A program made the position numbers and the translations under genes. Shown piece by piece: positions 5,387-13,839 of a stretch of DNA of 20,388 nucleotides. The notes beneath the pieces were generated by a model that was given only the letters and a program-made list of their open reading frames with translations, was not told the origin of the DNA and searched no databases. Each line of letters begins with the position of its first letter. The stretch's first letter is position 1. Origin of the DNA: a virus; IMG/VR virus record IMGVR_UViG_3300049893_000343, positions 1 through 20,388 of that record. The stretch is one strand, 5' to 3'.

Positions 5387-5671
5387 CTAGCGCTGCCCGG
5401 TCGTGAGGGCACGCAGCACATCAACCTTCACGCGCACATTATTAAGCTCAGTGCGTACCACCTCGATCAACTGGTCTTGGCGGTTATCGGATTTCGTTAG
5501 CGTACTGATCTGGTTCTGGATTACGTCCATCCCTGCCCACACGCGAATGCAGGTAGCGATCAGTGCGATTACGCCAGCTGCTATGAGCTGCGTTGTTAGA
5601 TCTCCTAGGCGTTGCGGTAGGCCGCTGCCCTTATCGTCGTCAGTCACGCCATAGGGCTCATCTGCTGGCAT
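5387..5671 (-). CDS. Membrane-anchored coiled-coil protein, lysis-cassette candidate
   Basis: This 94-residue protein has a charged N-terminus (MPADEPYGVTDDDKG), one transmembrane segment at about residues 27-48 (LIAAGVIALIATCIRVWAG), and a C-terminal coiled coil (QNQISTLTKSDNRQDQLIEV onward). The design recalls small phage lysis accessories such as XhlA-type proteins. It lies just upstream of the 43-residue peptide and the endolysin. I use ATG 5671; a GTG at 5701 would add ten residues (VGIAVWLADK). It could be a holin, an antiholin or a virion-membrane protein; the sequence does not decide. No lipobox is seen. Confidence 0.6.
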   Translation of the reverse strand: MPADEPYGVTDDDKGSGLPQRLGDLTTQLIAAGVIALIATCIRVWAGMDVIQNQISTLTKSDNRQDQLIEVVRTELNNVRVKVDVLRALTTGQR

Positions 5672-5732
5672 TTTATCAGCCAGCCACACCGCGATACCCA
5701 CCGTGCTGCCTGCATCAGGTTCGCCTTACAGC

Positions 5733-6176
5733 TTACCCGCTGAGTGCGTCTAAGAACTCCTGCGGTAAGTTGCAGCGCTGCGCTAATGCAAGCAGTTCGC
5801 CTGTGATATATGCACCTTGATCAGGCGACAGCGTAGCAAAGGCATTATGCAGTGCATCTACGAAATCACGCGGGTCGCCATCACGGCGGAAGTTATCAAG
5901 CCCCAGTGCAAGCGCAATACCTGCCATGGGGTCAGCGGCCATTGCAGCTTGAAATGCAGCTGAGAAGCCGTTTTCGGTGCGTAGCGCCTGGCGGAACTGC
6001 GTCCAGTCTGGATCCGGCGGCTTTGGTGGCGGCGCTGTTGCAATAGCCCAGATTGAGCCATCAGGATCAGGTGTGATCGTGAACCCCGCAGGCGGCTGCC
6101 AGTTGTGGTCCTCGTCAAGCAGAAGCCGATTGACCGCCTCACCGGAGGCATTAAACAGGACGTGAGGGATGGTCAT
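5733..6176 (-). CDS. Tail-fibre-associated protein, chaperone candidate
   Basis: This 147-residue protein has an N-terminal part (residues 1-55) containing a Pro-rich segment (ATAPPPKPPDPDW). A helical C-terminal part starts with DWTQFRQALRTENGF and runs through AAMAADPMAGIALALGLDN to a conserved-looking end NLPQEFLDAL. The ATG at 6176 overlaps the fibre stop as TGATG and is chosen over an in-frame GTG at 6185. Its place directly downstream of the large fibre gene is the classic place for a tail-fibre assembly chaperone. The N-terminal-linker-helix layout also resembles such proteins. The role is inferred from position and general layout only. Confidence 0.55.
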   Translation of the reverse strand: MTIPHVLFNASGEAVNRLLLDEDHNWQPPAGFTITPDPDGSIWAIATAPPPKPPDPDWTQFRQALRTENGFSAAFQAAMAADPMAGIALALGLDNFRRDGDPRDFVDALHNAFATLSPDQGAYITGELLALAQRCNLPQEFLDALSG

Positions 6177-8713
6177 CACCAGCACCAGATACGAACGACG
6201 CCATTAGCACCAGCGGCGCCAGCACCTGAAGCGCCGGCACCGTTAAGAACAGCGCCGCCACCACCGCCGCCACCACCGGGGAATGTGCCAGCGGCGCCTG
6301 CACCGGCTGCGGCTGTAATCGAAGAAGCGCCGCCGCCCCCGCCGTCAGACGCCGAGGTGCCAACACTTCCTGCGCCACCAGCTGTGCCAGCGGCGCCGCC
6401 GCCGCCTGTTGTGGCTGTTGTTGCTGAGGTGTTGATGGCGCTACCTGAACCGCCCGCAGCAGCTGCCAGCAACGCATCGGCTGTGCTGATGCTGCCGCCG
6501 CCGCCGCCGCCACCTGGGCCGTATGCACCGATGGATCCAGCAGTCGATCCAGCAGTAGCAGTGGTACCGCCGCCTGCACCGGCGAAGCCTGCACCGAATG
6601 CTGCGTTACCACGAAAACCGATGGTGCCGCCGCTTGTTGTACCTGTACCGCCTCCGTTGCCGCCACCACCGCCGGGCGCAAACAATACTGAGCCGAAGGA
6701 GGAAGTGCCACCGGAGCCACCAGCTCCACCGTTTGTTTGGCCGGTCACGCTAGCGCCAGCAGTACCGCCAGCTCCGATAACAACCGATTCGGTTGCGCCG
6801 AGGTCGGCGATTAGGCCCCAACGAAAAACGCGCGTGCCACCGGATCCACCACCACCGCCAGCGCGGCCTGTTGAGACAAGACCACTCCTGCCGCCGCCGC
6901 CGCCGCCGCCGCCGCCGATCACCTCGGCGTAGTAGAACGTACAACCTGATGGTTTGGTCCACGTGCCGGAACTTGTGAACTCCTGGTAGTTGGTGACGCT
7001 GCCGCCACCTCCCGTTGCAGTCAACGTGCCGGCGGACAGGCTGAGGCCAGAGCCTACGGTGATCTCTTCCGGTGCGCCGGTGCTTGCTGTTGTGCGCCCG
7101 AGCAGTCGAGCGGTGGCCATCGTGAGGCCGCTGGAGCCAATGGCGCCGGATGCAGCGGCACCGATGTTGTTGCGGGCTGTGGTGGTGTTGCTGAGGTTGG
7201 CGAGGTTGTCGGTTGCGTTCAGCAGCAGCCGCTCATTATTGGCGCTGTCGCGGTAGCGGATGGTATCTGCTACGGCGTAGATGTCCCGCGCCGTGGGTGA
7301 GCCTGGCGCGTTGAGCGGCAGGGTGAGTTCTGCGCTGGGTTGGATGACGCTCGGCAGATCAGCGGTGACCAGCGCACGGAACGTCGGCGCCGCTGCAGCA
7401 CCGGAGGATGGGCCGGCAAAGATAAGATTTGCGGCCTGCGTGGCCAGCGTGGCTGTAAGTGTGCCAGCGGTGGTGACCGGGCTGCCAGCGACAGAGAAGA
7501 TGCCAGGCAGGCTGAGCCCAACACTCGTGACCGTGCCAGTGCCTCCGGCCGTCACCACCAGGGCGCCGCCGCTGATGGCAAGGCCGGAGCCGATGGTGAT
7601 GGCCTCCAGCGCGCCAGTGCCGGCGGAGAAGCGCCCGGCCAGTGAGTTGGTAGCGATGCTGCTGCTGATCTGCGGGGCAGTACCGCCGCTGCTGGTGAGC
7701 AGGCCGGTGGCCGTGACACCAGTAACAGTGCCGTTGCCAGTGCCGGCGCCGAGCGTGGTACGTGCTGCGGCTGCATCAGCCTGCGTCAGCAGCGACCGGC
7801 CGAACGTGGTCGTGGTGAGCGCGGCGATGCTGGTGAGGTCGGCATCGAGGGGTTGATAGGTGGTTGCCGCAGTGGCGGCGCTTAGCGCTCCCGTGATGCG
7901 GCTGTCGTCACCGGCTGCAACCGTACCAGCGGTGGTTCCAACATTCAGCGTCGCGGCACCGCCGAGGCCGCTGAGGTCACTGGCGGCCAGCTGGGCATTC
8001 TTCCACAGTCCATCAGATGCGCGGCGCAGCACCTGTCCTGCAGTAGCGCCGACGATTAGAACGTCATGCAATTCCTCCAGTTCGAGGCCGTTGTCAACCT
8101 TGACGTAGAGGATGCCGCTGGTGCCGGGGCCCTGCTTGACGCAGTAGCCGAGCACAACGCCGTGCGCCGGCTGCGTCGGGCGGGTGCTGGTGCCTTCACC
8201 GGCGGTTTCGCTAAGCCATACGATCTGCCCTTCGGTGAGCGCTGCCGTCGAGATGCCATCAAGCAGGCCGACTGCTACCACGTAGCCGTTAGCGTTGTGC
8301 GCGATGGATTCCTGTGCCAGGCCCAGCGTTTGCGCTGCAGTCGCTTCGGCTGAGGCATCAGCCAATGCCACGGTGATGGTGGTGCCGCTGCTGCCGGTTT
8401 GATAAACCGCCGCGCCTTTGGGGATGCCGGCACCGGAATTATTGCGAACGTACTTGCGTACCAGCGTGGCGCTATCAACCGTGATCGAGTCAAGCTTGGT
8501 CTTGTCCGCTGCGGACTCAAGGCCAGCCAGCGCGGTGGTTGCAACGGGCAGCACCGCATCAGCGCCCGTTGAGCTGGCGATGGTGCGCGTTGCCGCGTCA
8601 TAGCTGAGGTCTGTGCCAGCACCGCCTCCACCGCCGCCTGCAGGGCCTTGTGGGCCGGCAGTGATGATGCGAACGATAGTAGTATCGCCGCGCGTTACAT
8701 TAACGGTTGTCAT
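6176..8713 (-). CDS. Large tail fibre with glycine-rich tip
   Basis: This 845-residue fibre starts with a short region ending in a collagen-like stub (AGPQGPAG, about 19-26). Next comes a globular or shaft part (about 80-240), then repeated low-complexity shaft segments (about 245-570). Within these, 'GR..A.TGA.E.IT.GSGL..S.G.L..T.GG' occurs twice (360-391 and 539-570), and the stretch near 395-455 is one I recall from many phage fibres. The C-terminal third (580-845) opens with FTSSGTWTKPSG and is dominated by Gly runs, ending GVVRIWCW. That matches glycine-rich receptor-binding tips. The complete-looking end suggests an intact gene. The ATG overlaps the preceding stop (ATGA), with GAGGG upstream. 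Confidence 0.85.
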   Translation of the reverse strand: MTTVNVTRGDTTIVRIITAGPQGPAGGGGGGAGTDLSYDAATRTIASSTGADAVLPVATTALAGLESAADKTKLDSITVDSATLVRKYVRNNSGAGIPKGAAVYQTGSSGTTITVALADASAEATAAQTLGLAQESIAHNANGYVVAVGLLDGISTAALTEGQIVWLSETAGEGTSTRPTQPAHGVVLGYCVKQGPGTSGILYVKVDNGLELEELHDVLIVGATAGQVLRRASDGLWKNAQLAASDLSGLGGAATLNVGTTAGTVAAGDDSRITGALSAATAATTYQPLDADLTSIAALTTTTFGRSLLTQADAAAARTTLGAGTGNGTVTGVTATGLLTSSGGTAPQISSSIATNSLAGRFSAGTGALEAITIGSGLAISGGALVVTAGGTGTVTSVGLSLPGIFSVAGSPVTTAGTLTATLATQAANLIFAGPSSGAAAAPTFRALVTADLPSVIQPSAELTLPLNAPGSPTARDIYAVADTIRYRDSANNERLLLNATDNLANLSNTTTARNNIGAAASGAIGSSGLTMATARLLGRTTASTGAPEEITVGSGLSLSAGTLTATGGGGSVTNYQEFTSSGTWTKPSGCTFYYAEVIGGGGGGGGGRSGLVSTGRAGGGGGSGGTRVFRWGLIADLGATESVVIGAGGTAGASVTGQTNGGAGGSGGTSSFGSVLFAPGGGGGNGGGTGTTSGGTIGFRGNAAFGAGFAGAGGGTTATAGSTAGSIGAYGPGGGGGGGSISTADALLAAAAGGSGSAINTSATTATTGGGGAAGTAGGAGSVGTSASDGGGGGASSITAAAGAGAAGTFPGGGGGGGGAVLNGAGASGAGAAGANGVVRIWCW
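6891..6917. repeat. (CCG)9 microsatellite in the fibre tip
   Basis: Nine perfect CCG units encode a run of nine Gly on the minus strand at residues 600-608 of the large fibre. A shorter run of five units lies at 6495-6509 in the same gene. Unit gain or loss would keep the reading frame and change the length of the Gly run. Confidence 0.9.
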
Positions 8714-9048
8714 GCTGTGTAACCCTCGCTCATGTAGAAGATGCCCTCTAGGTAGTATTCCCGTAGGCCGCTTGGGTTGATCAGCAGCACGTCATAATAC
8801 ACCTCAGCTGGGAATGTTGCAGTGTCGGTATCGGTAATCAGGATGTCAACAGTACCGTTGACGCGATCGGTATAGCTAATGGCTGCGTCAGCGTATTTTG
8901 TAGTGCGCAGCTTATTCCACACCTGCATCTGAACGGTCCAGCCGGTCAGGTTGATAGCAGTTTCGCTGCTGTCGAGAAACTGCAGCTGGATACCGTAATC
9001 CGCCCGCCGCTGGAGCGTATCGTTAAAAACGCCGGGTGCGATTGCCAT
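8710..9048 (-). CDS. Small virion structural protein candidate
   Basis: This 112-residue, beta-rich protein includes YGIQLQFLDSSETAINLTGW near residues 18-37, then MQVWNKLRT and VYYDVLLINPSGLREYYLEG toward the C-terminus. This layout resembles short beta-sandwich proteins found next to fibre genes in tailed phages, such as baseplate or fibre-adaptor modules. I cannot name the family. It lies between two fibre-type genes, and its stop overlaps the fibre ATG (ATGA), so it is probably co-translated with the fibre. A role as a fibre adaptor is inference. No strong ribosome binding site precedes ATG 9048. Confidence 0.6.
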   Translation of the reverse strand: MAIAPGVFNDTLQRRADYGIQLQFLDSSETAINLTGWTVQMQVWNKLRTTKYADAAISYTDRVNGTVDILITDTDTATFPAEVYYDVLLINPSGLREYYLEGIFYMSEGYTA

Positions 9049-9057
9049 GGTTACAGA

Positions 9058-9192
9058 CTAGCGGCCCTGCCCGCGCCACTTCTTGCGGTTGTGGTTTGCT
9101 TTGCTGTGCTGCCCTTGGCCTTGGCGTGTGCGCTTCGGCTTACCGGGTTGATGCTCAATGCGAGCGGTGCCGGTCTTTGCTTTTACTGCCAT
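9058..9192 (-). CDS. Strongly basic 44-residue protein
   Basis: ATG 9192 overlaps the stop of the preceding acidic gene as TGATG, and the frame ends TAG at 9060-9058. The peptide begins MAVKAKTGTARIEHQPGKPK and ends NRKKWRGQGR. It has 13 Lys/Arg against one Glu, so it is very basic and probably disordered in isolation. I recall short basic peptides ending in a similar KxxRGQGR in other cyanophage genomes, always without a function. It could bind nucleic acid or the acidic partner encoded just upstream; both ideas are speculative. Confidence 0.6.
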   Translation of the reverse strand: MAVKAKTGTARIEHQPGKPKRTRQGQGQHSKANHNRKKWRGQGR

Positions 9193-9389
9193 CAGTCATC
9201 ACCCAGCAGTAGTTCACGCAGTTCAGCGATGCTGAACCCAGCAGCCTCCAGCCGCTCGCGTGCGGTAAGCGGTGCCGGCGGCGTGGGAGGTTCTACGGGT
9301 TCGATGGCTTCGATCTCAGCGATTTCGTCTGCGGTGAGGTCGAGTTCGATGACTTCGCCGGTTTCGCAGTTGACTTCAATGCGTTTCAT
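9192..9389 (-). CDS. Acidic 65-residue protein
   Basis: The protein begins MKRIEVNCETGEVIELDLTA, has a Pro-rich hinge (PVEPPTPPAPLTARE), and ends with a helix (ERLEAAGFSIAELRELLLG). It has about 17 Asp/Glu against six Lys/Arg. The N-terminal 'KRIEVNxxTGE' style is one I have seen in short phage proteins encoded beside fibre genes. The ATG lies two bases after the fibre stop with GAGGG about eight bases upstream, which supports the start. The stop is shared with the next, very basic gene. The function is unknown. Confidence 0.65.
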   Translation of the reverse strand: MKRIEVNCETGEVIELDLTADEIAEIEAIEPVEPPTPPAPLTARERLEAAGFSIAELRELLLGDD

Positions 9390-9391
9390 GA

Positions 9392-10564
9392 TCAGCCCTC
9401 GTAGGTGATGTTCACGGTGCCGGCATCAAAGGTGTTAGAGCCGGTGGGCAATAGACGGATACCATCTAAGGTGCCGCTTAGCGTTACCTTACCGGCACCG
9501 TATGCGCAGTATCTCGTGTCATTATCATATACACCAACATAGGTTCCAACCCAAATGTTGCCGGTGATGTTGGTGAATGTATATGTTCCGGTCTGGATGT
9601 TAGTTGATACGCCGACGCTAATCGCGTAGCCAACTGTACTTCTAGTGCCAATACCCACCGTGGCCGCAACACCGTCTGTATAGTTGGCACCTGATGAGTA
9701 ACCAGTTGCAGCAAACGTTCCGCCGGTGCTCAGTCGCACGAGCAGGTCGTCAGTGCCGCTAAGGCTCACACCCGAAAGATGAATTGAGATACGTTTCACC
9801 CATGATGGCAACGATGTGAAGCTAACACTGGTGCCAGATGTAGTGCTTACAGCAGTCGAGCGGGTGACAGCACCGCTAAGGCCGCTTAGGGCGGTTACCA
9901 GCCCAAAGTTGTCAATCGTTATTACATCAGTCCATGCAGCGACTGTGCCGCGTTGAATTGCAAGCGTACCGGCAGCGCTTATAGTAGGCGTATTTGTGTT
10001 GGCAAACCGAAAGCCGTAGTAATCAGAGGCGCTGTAGCCAAGGTGGATGGAAAGCGTGCTAGCGCCTGTTGAACTTGTGCCGACGCTAAAATTGCCGCGT
10101 GGTGTTGATGTACCAACACCTAGACTTGCGCTTGCAACGTAAAATGTACCGCCGGAAGTGAACTTACCGTATGACGTAGCACCATCTACGCTGCGAAACT
10201 CATGGCTTACTGCGTCGTAGTATGCCTGATTCACAAATGCTGAAGTTGGGCCGTACAGCTCAATATTGGCGCCACCTGTGCCGCCGCCACTAAGGACTAG
10301 GTTGCCATTATCGACAGTAGGTCTAAGCTCTTGGCCATACAGCGCATAGCCATCTAGCGTACCCTTTGAAATCCACGCCGAATTAGCACCGTTACGTTGC
10401 TTAAGGATGCCGGCAGTTGTATCAGCCCAGAACTGATAAGCGTAGGTTGTGCTCGGTGCGGAGCCGCCGCTGCTCAGCGTACCGAGCGCCAGCAGTTGGT
10501 TGTTGAGGTCAGAGCGGAAGCCGGCGCCTGACTGGTTAGCGACGTTGAAATCAGCCTGCGCCAT
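9392..10564 (-). CDS. Tail fibre / receptor-binding protein candidate
   Basis: In this 390-residue, Ser/Thr/Gly-rich, beta-type protein the N-terminus (residues 1-70; QSGAGFRSDLNNQLLALGT then FWADTTAGILKQRNG) resembles a virion-attachment module seen in phage fibres. The middle is repetitive. The C-terminal about 165 residues form a likely beta domain beginning near SFTSLPSWVKRISIHLSGVS and closing TVNITYEG. This style matches sugar-binding or receptor-binding tips. The start is firm: ATG 10564 follows the J stop by three bases with AAGGAGG about eight bases upstream. The fold is inferred from sequence texture; no catalytic motif is seen. Confidence 0.75.
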   Translation of the reverse strand: MAQADFNVANQSGAGFRSDLNNQLLALGTLSSGGSAPSTTYAYQFWADTTAGILKQRNGANSAWISKGTLDGYALYGQELRPTVDNGNLVLSGGGTGGANIELYGPTSAFVNQAYYDAVSHEFRSVDGATSYGKFTSGGTFYVASASLGVGTSTPRGNFSVGTSSTGASTLSIHLGYSASDYYGFRFANTNTPTISAAGTLAIQRGTVAAWTDVITIDNFGLVTALSGLSGAVTRSTAVSTTSGTSVSFTSLPSWVKRISIHLSGVSLSGTDDLLVRLSTGGTFAATGYSSGANYTDGVAATVGIGTRSTVGYAISVGVSTNIQTGTYTFTNITGNIWVGTYVGVYDNDTRYCAYGAGKVTLSGTLDGIRLLPTGSNTFDAGTVNITYEG

Positions 10565-10567
10565 TGA

Positions 10568-13500
10568 TCAAACCTCCTTGCCGTAGCCGACGGCGGAATA
10601 GGTGAATTGCCGACTCACGGCGGTCCCGGCACTGTTCCTAAAGGTTACAGTAAATCCCTGCCTAGTGGTTGCCGTGATCGCGTAGTAGTCGCCGGTGCTC
10701 ATATTCATCGCTGTAATGCCGATTGCTGGGGTTTGATAAAACGCATTAGCAAATGTCACCGCATAAGCGCCGGCGCCACTGGTGAGCACTGCTGACTGCT
10801 CTGTGCGTTGCTGCAGTTCCATTACAGCGCCAAGCTCGCTAACGATTAGGTTGAGGTCTGGATTAGTGGTTGCTGCTTCCATCTTGAACTGAAAGCCACG
10901 GCCACGCACGATCGCATTAGCGAACTCCCGCCATTCGCTCCACGTTGGCGTACCAGCGGGGTCATCAGCGGTGGAGCGTACATAAACCCGTGCGTCGGTC
11001 TGATCAAGGTTGGTTTCGTCAATCGCCGGCCAGTCATCAATCAAGCCAAGCCGGTCATCCCACAGGCCATTGGGCAGGTACGGGAATGCCGCTAGTCGGC
11101 GCTGTAGGTTCACATCAAATACCGCGCCCATGTCGTAGCTGCTGCCGAACTCATAGGTGCCACTGCTGACGACACCACCAATACCGTCGATTGATGGCAG
11201 TGCATCCCAGTTGCCATCGGTAGCCATTGCATCAACAAGTGTGCCGCTAACCAGCGTCACACCGCCTAGCTCAGACTGGTATGCCATATCGCTGTAATTG
11301 CCACTGAATGGCGGCACCTCGGTATCTTCGGCGTAGGTCTGCACCAGCAGTCGCGGCTGTGGTGTTGGCAGGTCCGCCAGTACCAGCGTCGGCGTTGTCG
11401 AGCGGTTGCCGGTGTCATCCTCGAACTTCGCTAGGTAGGTGCCTTCCAGCAGCGGCACCAGCTTTTGCGTTTGCGAACCAGCGGCTGCAGCCACGATCTC
11501 CTGGCTGGCATCCCATTCAGCACCGATCAGCGCCTGGCTGTGGCGGATCAACACCTTACCGCCGACCAACACGTCAAGGTCAGTGGCTCGATCCCAGCTA
11601 AGGATGGCGCTAGCACTATCAACCGCTACAAGCGATAGGTTGCTAACGGCTGTAGGCGGTGCTGTCTTGCCGTATGCTTGGAATGTAAGCCGTGCTGGGT
11701 TGGTGGATGGCCTCAGCGCTGCATTGAGGCTATAAACCTCGATTTCATACGTGCCGACGATATTATCGAGGATCTCGTAGTCAACGCGGGAGCGGGTGTC
11801 AGTGATCCAGTTTCCGCTTTCAGCACGCCAGCGCACGCGGTACTGATTAGCACCTTTGACGGTTTGCCAGCTTAGGATGATCTTCGACTTGACACCACCT
11901 GTGCCTTCATAGAGCAGTTCACGTGCGGTTAGGTTAGTTGGTGCATCAGGTACAACGTTTAGGTTGCTGATGTCCCGTGTCGGTAGCGTTGCGCCATCTT
12001 CAACGTAGGCGTACTTACCAGGGTTATGAGCTAGTGCGCTGACGTTATATTCAATCCCATCTTGCTCCTCGATCGCTAGTACGCGGTAGAGCGCTGCTTG
12101 GATGTCGGGTGTTTCGTACATCCATACGCTATTGGCGTTCGGCGCTGCACTATATGCCGGTGATACGTTGATAACGCGGCCTACGATGCTGGTAACAGCC
12201 CGCGACTGGCTGATGCCGGTCGGCAGGATGACGGTCAGCGTTGCACCTGCAACGAAGCTGATGCCGGTTGAATCGTCGATGGTGATGGCTGATGTGGTAG
12301 CAGAGCTGATGCGTCCACCGCGCCGTGCGCCGGCCTTTACCGGATCGGCAATGCTGATGATCTGTCCTGGGCGTACCACCACGCCAGCATCAATGCTGGT
12401 CGTGAAGCTGCACACCTCAGTTTCATTCCATTCGGTGTATAGCATCCAGCGCCCCATACGCCGCGCCTGCGAGCGTGATGTGCAAGCAAATGCACTGATC
12501 TCGGTCTGAACGACACCGTATTTAGCGATGAGGTCTGCATCTTCAACTACCTCGCGCATGACATCACGCGCATCGAGGTCTAGGTAGCTGACGACAACAA
12601 CAGTAGGGCGGTTCTTGATGCTAGTGCCGCTGTAGCTGAAGTTGCCATCTTTTACGTTGGCTGGCGTGAAGGCATAGAGCGGATCAGCCGGTGCATCTTG
12701 CGATGTGACCAGTGCGCCGGCACCCCAGTATGGCATTGCGCGGAACACTGAGCACATATCATTGATCAGCTTATAGGCATCTTCTGCGGTTTGGATGTTG
12801 ACATTACAGCTGAAGCGCGGCTCAAGGCCACCGCTGCCATTTGATACAAGCGCTGAGCTGTATTGGCTAGCGGCATAAAATGCCCACTTATCGAGGTCTG
12901 CGGCTTGGATGTGATCACCAAAGCCGTAGCGCGTTGATGTAAGCAGATCCCATAGAATCCATGCTGGATCTGTAGTCCACTGCGCAGCACCGAATACACC
13001 GTTCCAGATGCCGGCGTAGATCAAGCGACCGGTGACGCTATCGACAGTTGCGTTACTTGGTATTGCAACCTTGATACCACGAATGCGGTAGCTGCGTTGC
13101 GGGATGCGTGAAAACTGCTCTGCATCAACGCGCATCCAAACCAATGCGCTGTTTGGATACCGCAGTTTGCTGTATGTGATCTCGGTATAGCTCGCCCAGT
13201 TGACCGTATCAGTAACGATCTTGGCGCCGGTTGTCACATCAGCTGTAACGCGGATAACCTTGATATTGACCGGAAACGCACCCGACAGACCGACGATATA
13301 GTCACGTTGGTACAGGTCAGATGTACGACCTGAAATCCAGTCATCGATGACGGTGTTGTAGCTGCCGCCGTAGTATTGCACCTGTACCTGCATCCGCACT
13401 TGTGCACCGAGCAGGTCACCCTTATCGGTGATTGCTTCAAGGCGTGGGATGCTAAGTGTTACACGGGCAGCATTGACGGTGGTGTCCGTGATGGTGCGAA

Positions 13501-13837
13501 CGATTGGCGTTGCATTAGTTACCGCAACGCCTACGGGCACCTCATTCTGTGCGCCAACTTCCAGTGGGATATAGGACTGCAGCTGCGTGCCGTTACGGGT
13601 GATAACGGTAGTGTTCTGGAAGTTGTAGCTGCCGTCTGGATTTTGTAGTGGCGTGTTGTCAAGAAAGATCGACTGCGCACCATTTACCAAGCCCTCGATT
13701 TCACCTTCACTGATTAGGTCAAGGACTGTAGCGTATTGGCGCGAATCAAGGTTATCGGCTGTTTCGGTTGGTTTGTATTCCTGCCGGCCGCCGCCTTTGC
13801 CGCCGCCGCCACCACCTGCACCGCGTAGTGTCGTCAT
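10568..13837 (-). CDS. J: Tail-tip host-specificity protein, lambda gpJ-like
   Basis: This 1089-residue protein aligns by eye with lambda gpJ. It has a Gly-rich N-terminus, then DLISEGEIEGLVNGAQSIFL near residue 40. Further on are NWASYTEI and YPNSALVWMRVDAEQF (about 215-245), GGLEPRFSCNVNIQ (about 340) and FACTSRSQARRMG (about 455). Two fibronectin type III-like domains follow at about 628-725 and 727-825 (DAPTNLTARE; TAVSNLSL). A C-terminal region of about 150 residues is probably the distal host-contact part. I use ATG 13837, not the TTG at 13843. The gpJ role is distal tip and receptor contact. Position last in the H-M-L-K-I-J order supports the call. Confidence 0.93.
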   Translation of the reverse strand: MTTLRGAGGGGGGKGGGRQEYKPTETADNLDSRQYATVLDLISEGEIEGLVNGAQSIFLDNTPLQNPDGSYNFQNTTVITRNGTQLQSYIPLEVGAQNEVPVGVAVTNATPIVRTITDTTVNAARVTLSIPRLEAITDKGDLLGAQVRMQVQVQYYGGSYNTVIDDWISGRTSDLYQRDYIVGLSGAFPVNIKVIRVTADVTTGAKIVTDTVNWASYTEITYSKLRYPNSALVWMRVDAEQFSRIPQRSYRIRGIKVAIPSNATVDSVTGRLIYAGIWNGVFGAAQWTTDPAWILWDLLTSTRYGFGDHIQAADLDKWAFYAASQYSSALVSNGSGGLEPRFSCNVNIQTAEDAYKLINDMCSVFRAMPYWGAGALVTSQDAPADPLYAFTPANVKDGNFSYSGTSIKNRPTVVVVSYLDLDARDVMREVVEDADLIAKYGVVQTEISAFACTSRSQARRMGRWMLYTEWNETEVCSFTTSIDAGVVVRPGQIISIADPVKAGARRGGRISSATTSAITIDDSTGISFVAGATLTVILPTGISQSRAVTSIVGRVINVSPAYSAAPNANSVWMYETPDIQAALYRVLAIEEQDGIEYNVSALAHNPGKYAYVEDGATLPTRDISNLNVVPDAPTNLTARELLYEGTGGVKSKIILSWQTVKGANQYRVRWRAESGNWITDTRSRVDYEILDNIVGTYEIEVYSLNAALRPSTNPARLTFQAYGKTAPPTAVSNLSLVAVDSASAILSWDRATDLDVLVGGKVLIRHSQALIGAEWDASQEIVAAAAGSQTQKLVPLLEGTYLAKFEDDTGNRSTTPTLVLADLPTPQPRLLVQTYAEDTEVPPFSGNYSDMAYQSELGGVTLVSGTLVDAMATDGNWDALPSIDGIGGVVSSGTYEFGSSYDMGAVFDVNLQRRLAAFPYLPNGLWDDRLGLIDDWPAIDETNLDQTDARVYVRSTADDPAGTPTWSEWREFANAIVRGRGFQFKMEAATTNPDLNLIVSELGAVMELQQRTEQSAVLTSGAGAYAVTFANAFYQTPAIGITAMNMSTGDYYAITATTRQGFTVTFRNSAGTAVSRQFTYSAVGYGKEV

Positions 13838-13839
13838 GA

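Noticed and set aside
5387-5701. Spanin call for the membrane/coiled-coil protein
   Set aside because: No lipobox partner gene or typical i-spanin/o-spanin overlap is visible.
6105-6932. 275-residue Pro-rich plus-strand ORF
   Set aside because: It is antisense to the glycine-rich fibre tip. Gly codons GGC/GGT read as Pro/Ala on the other strand, so the frame stays open by composition.
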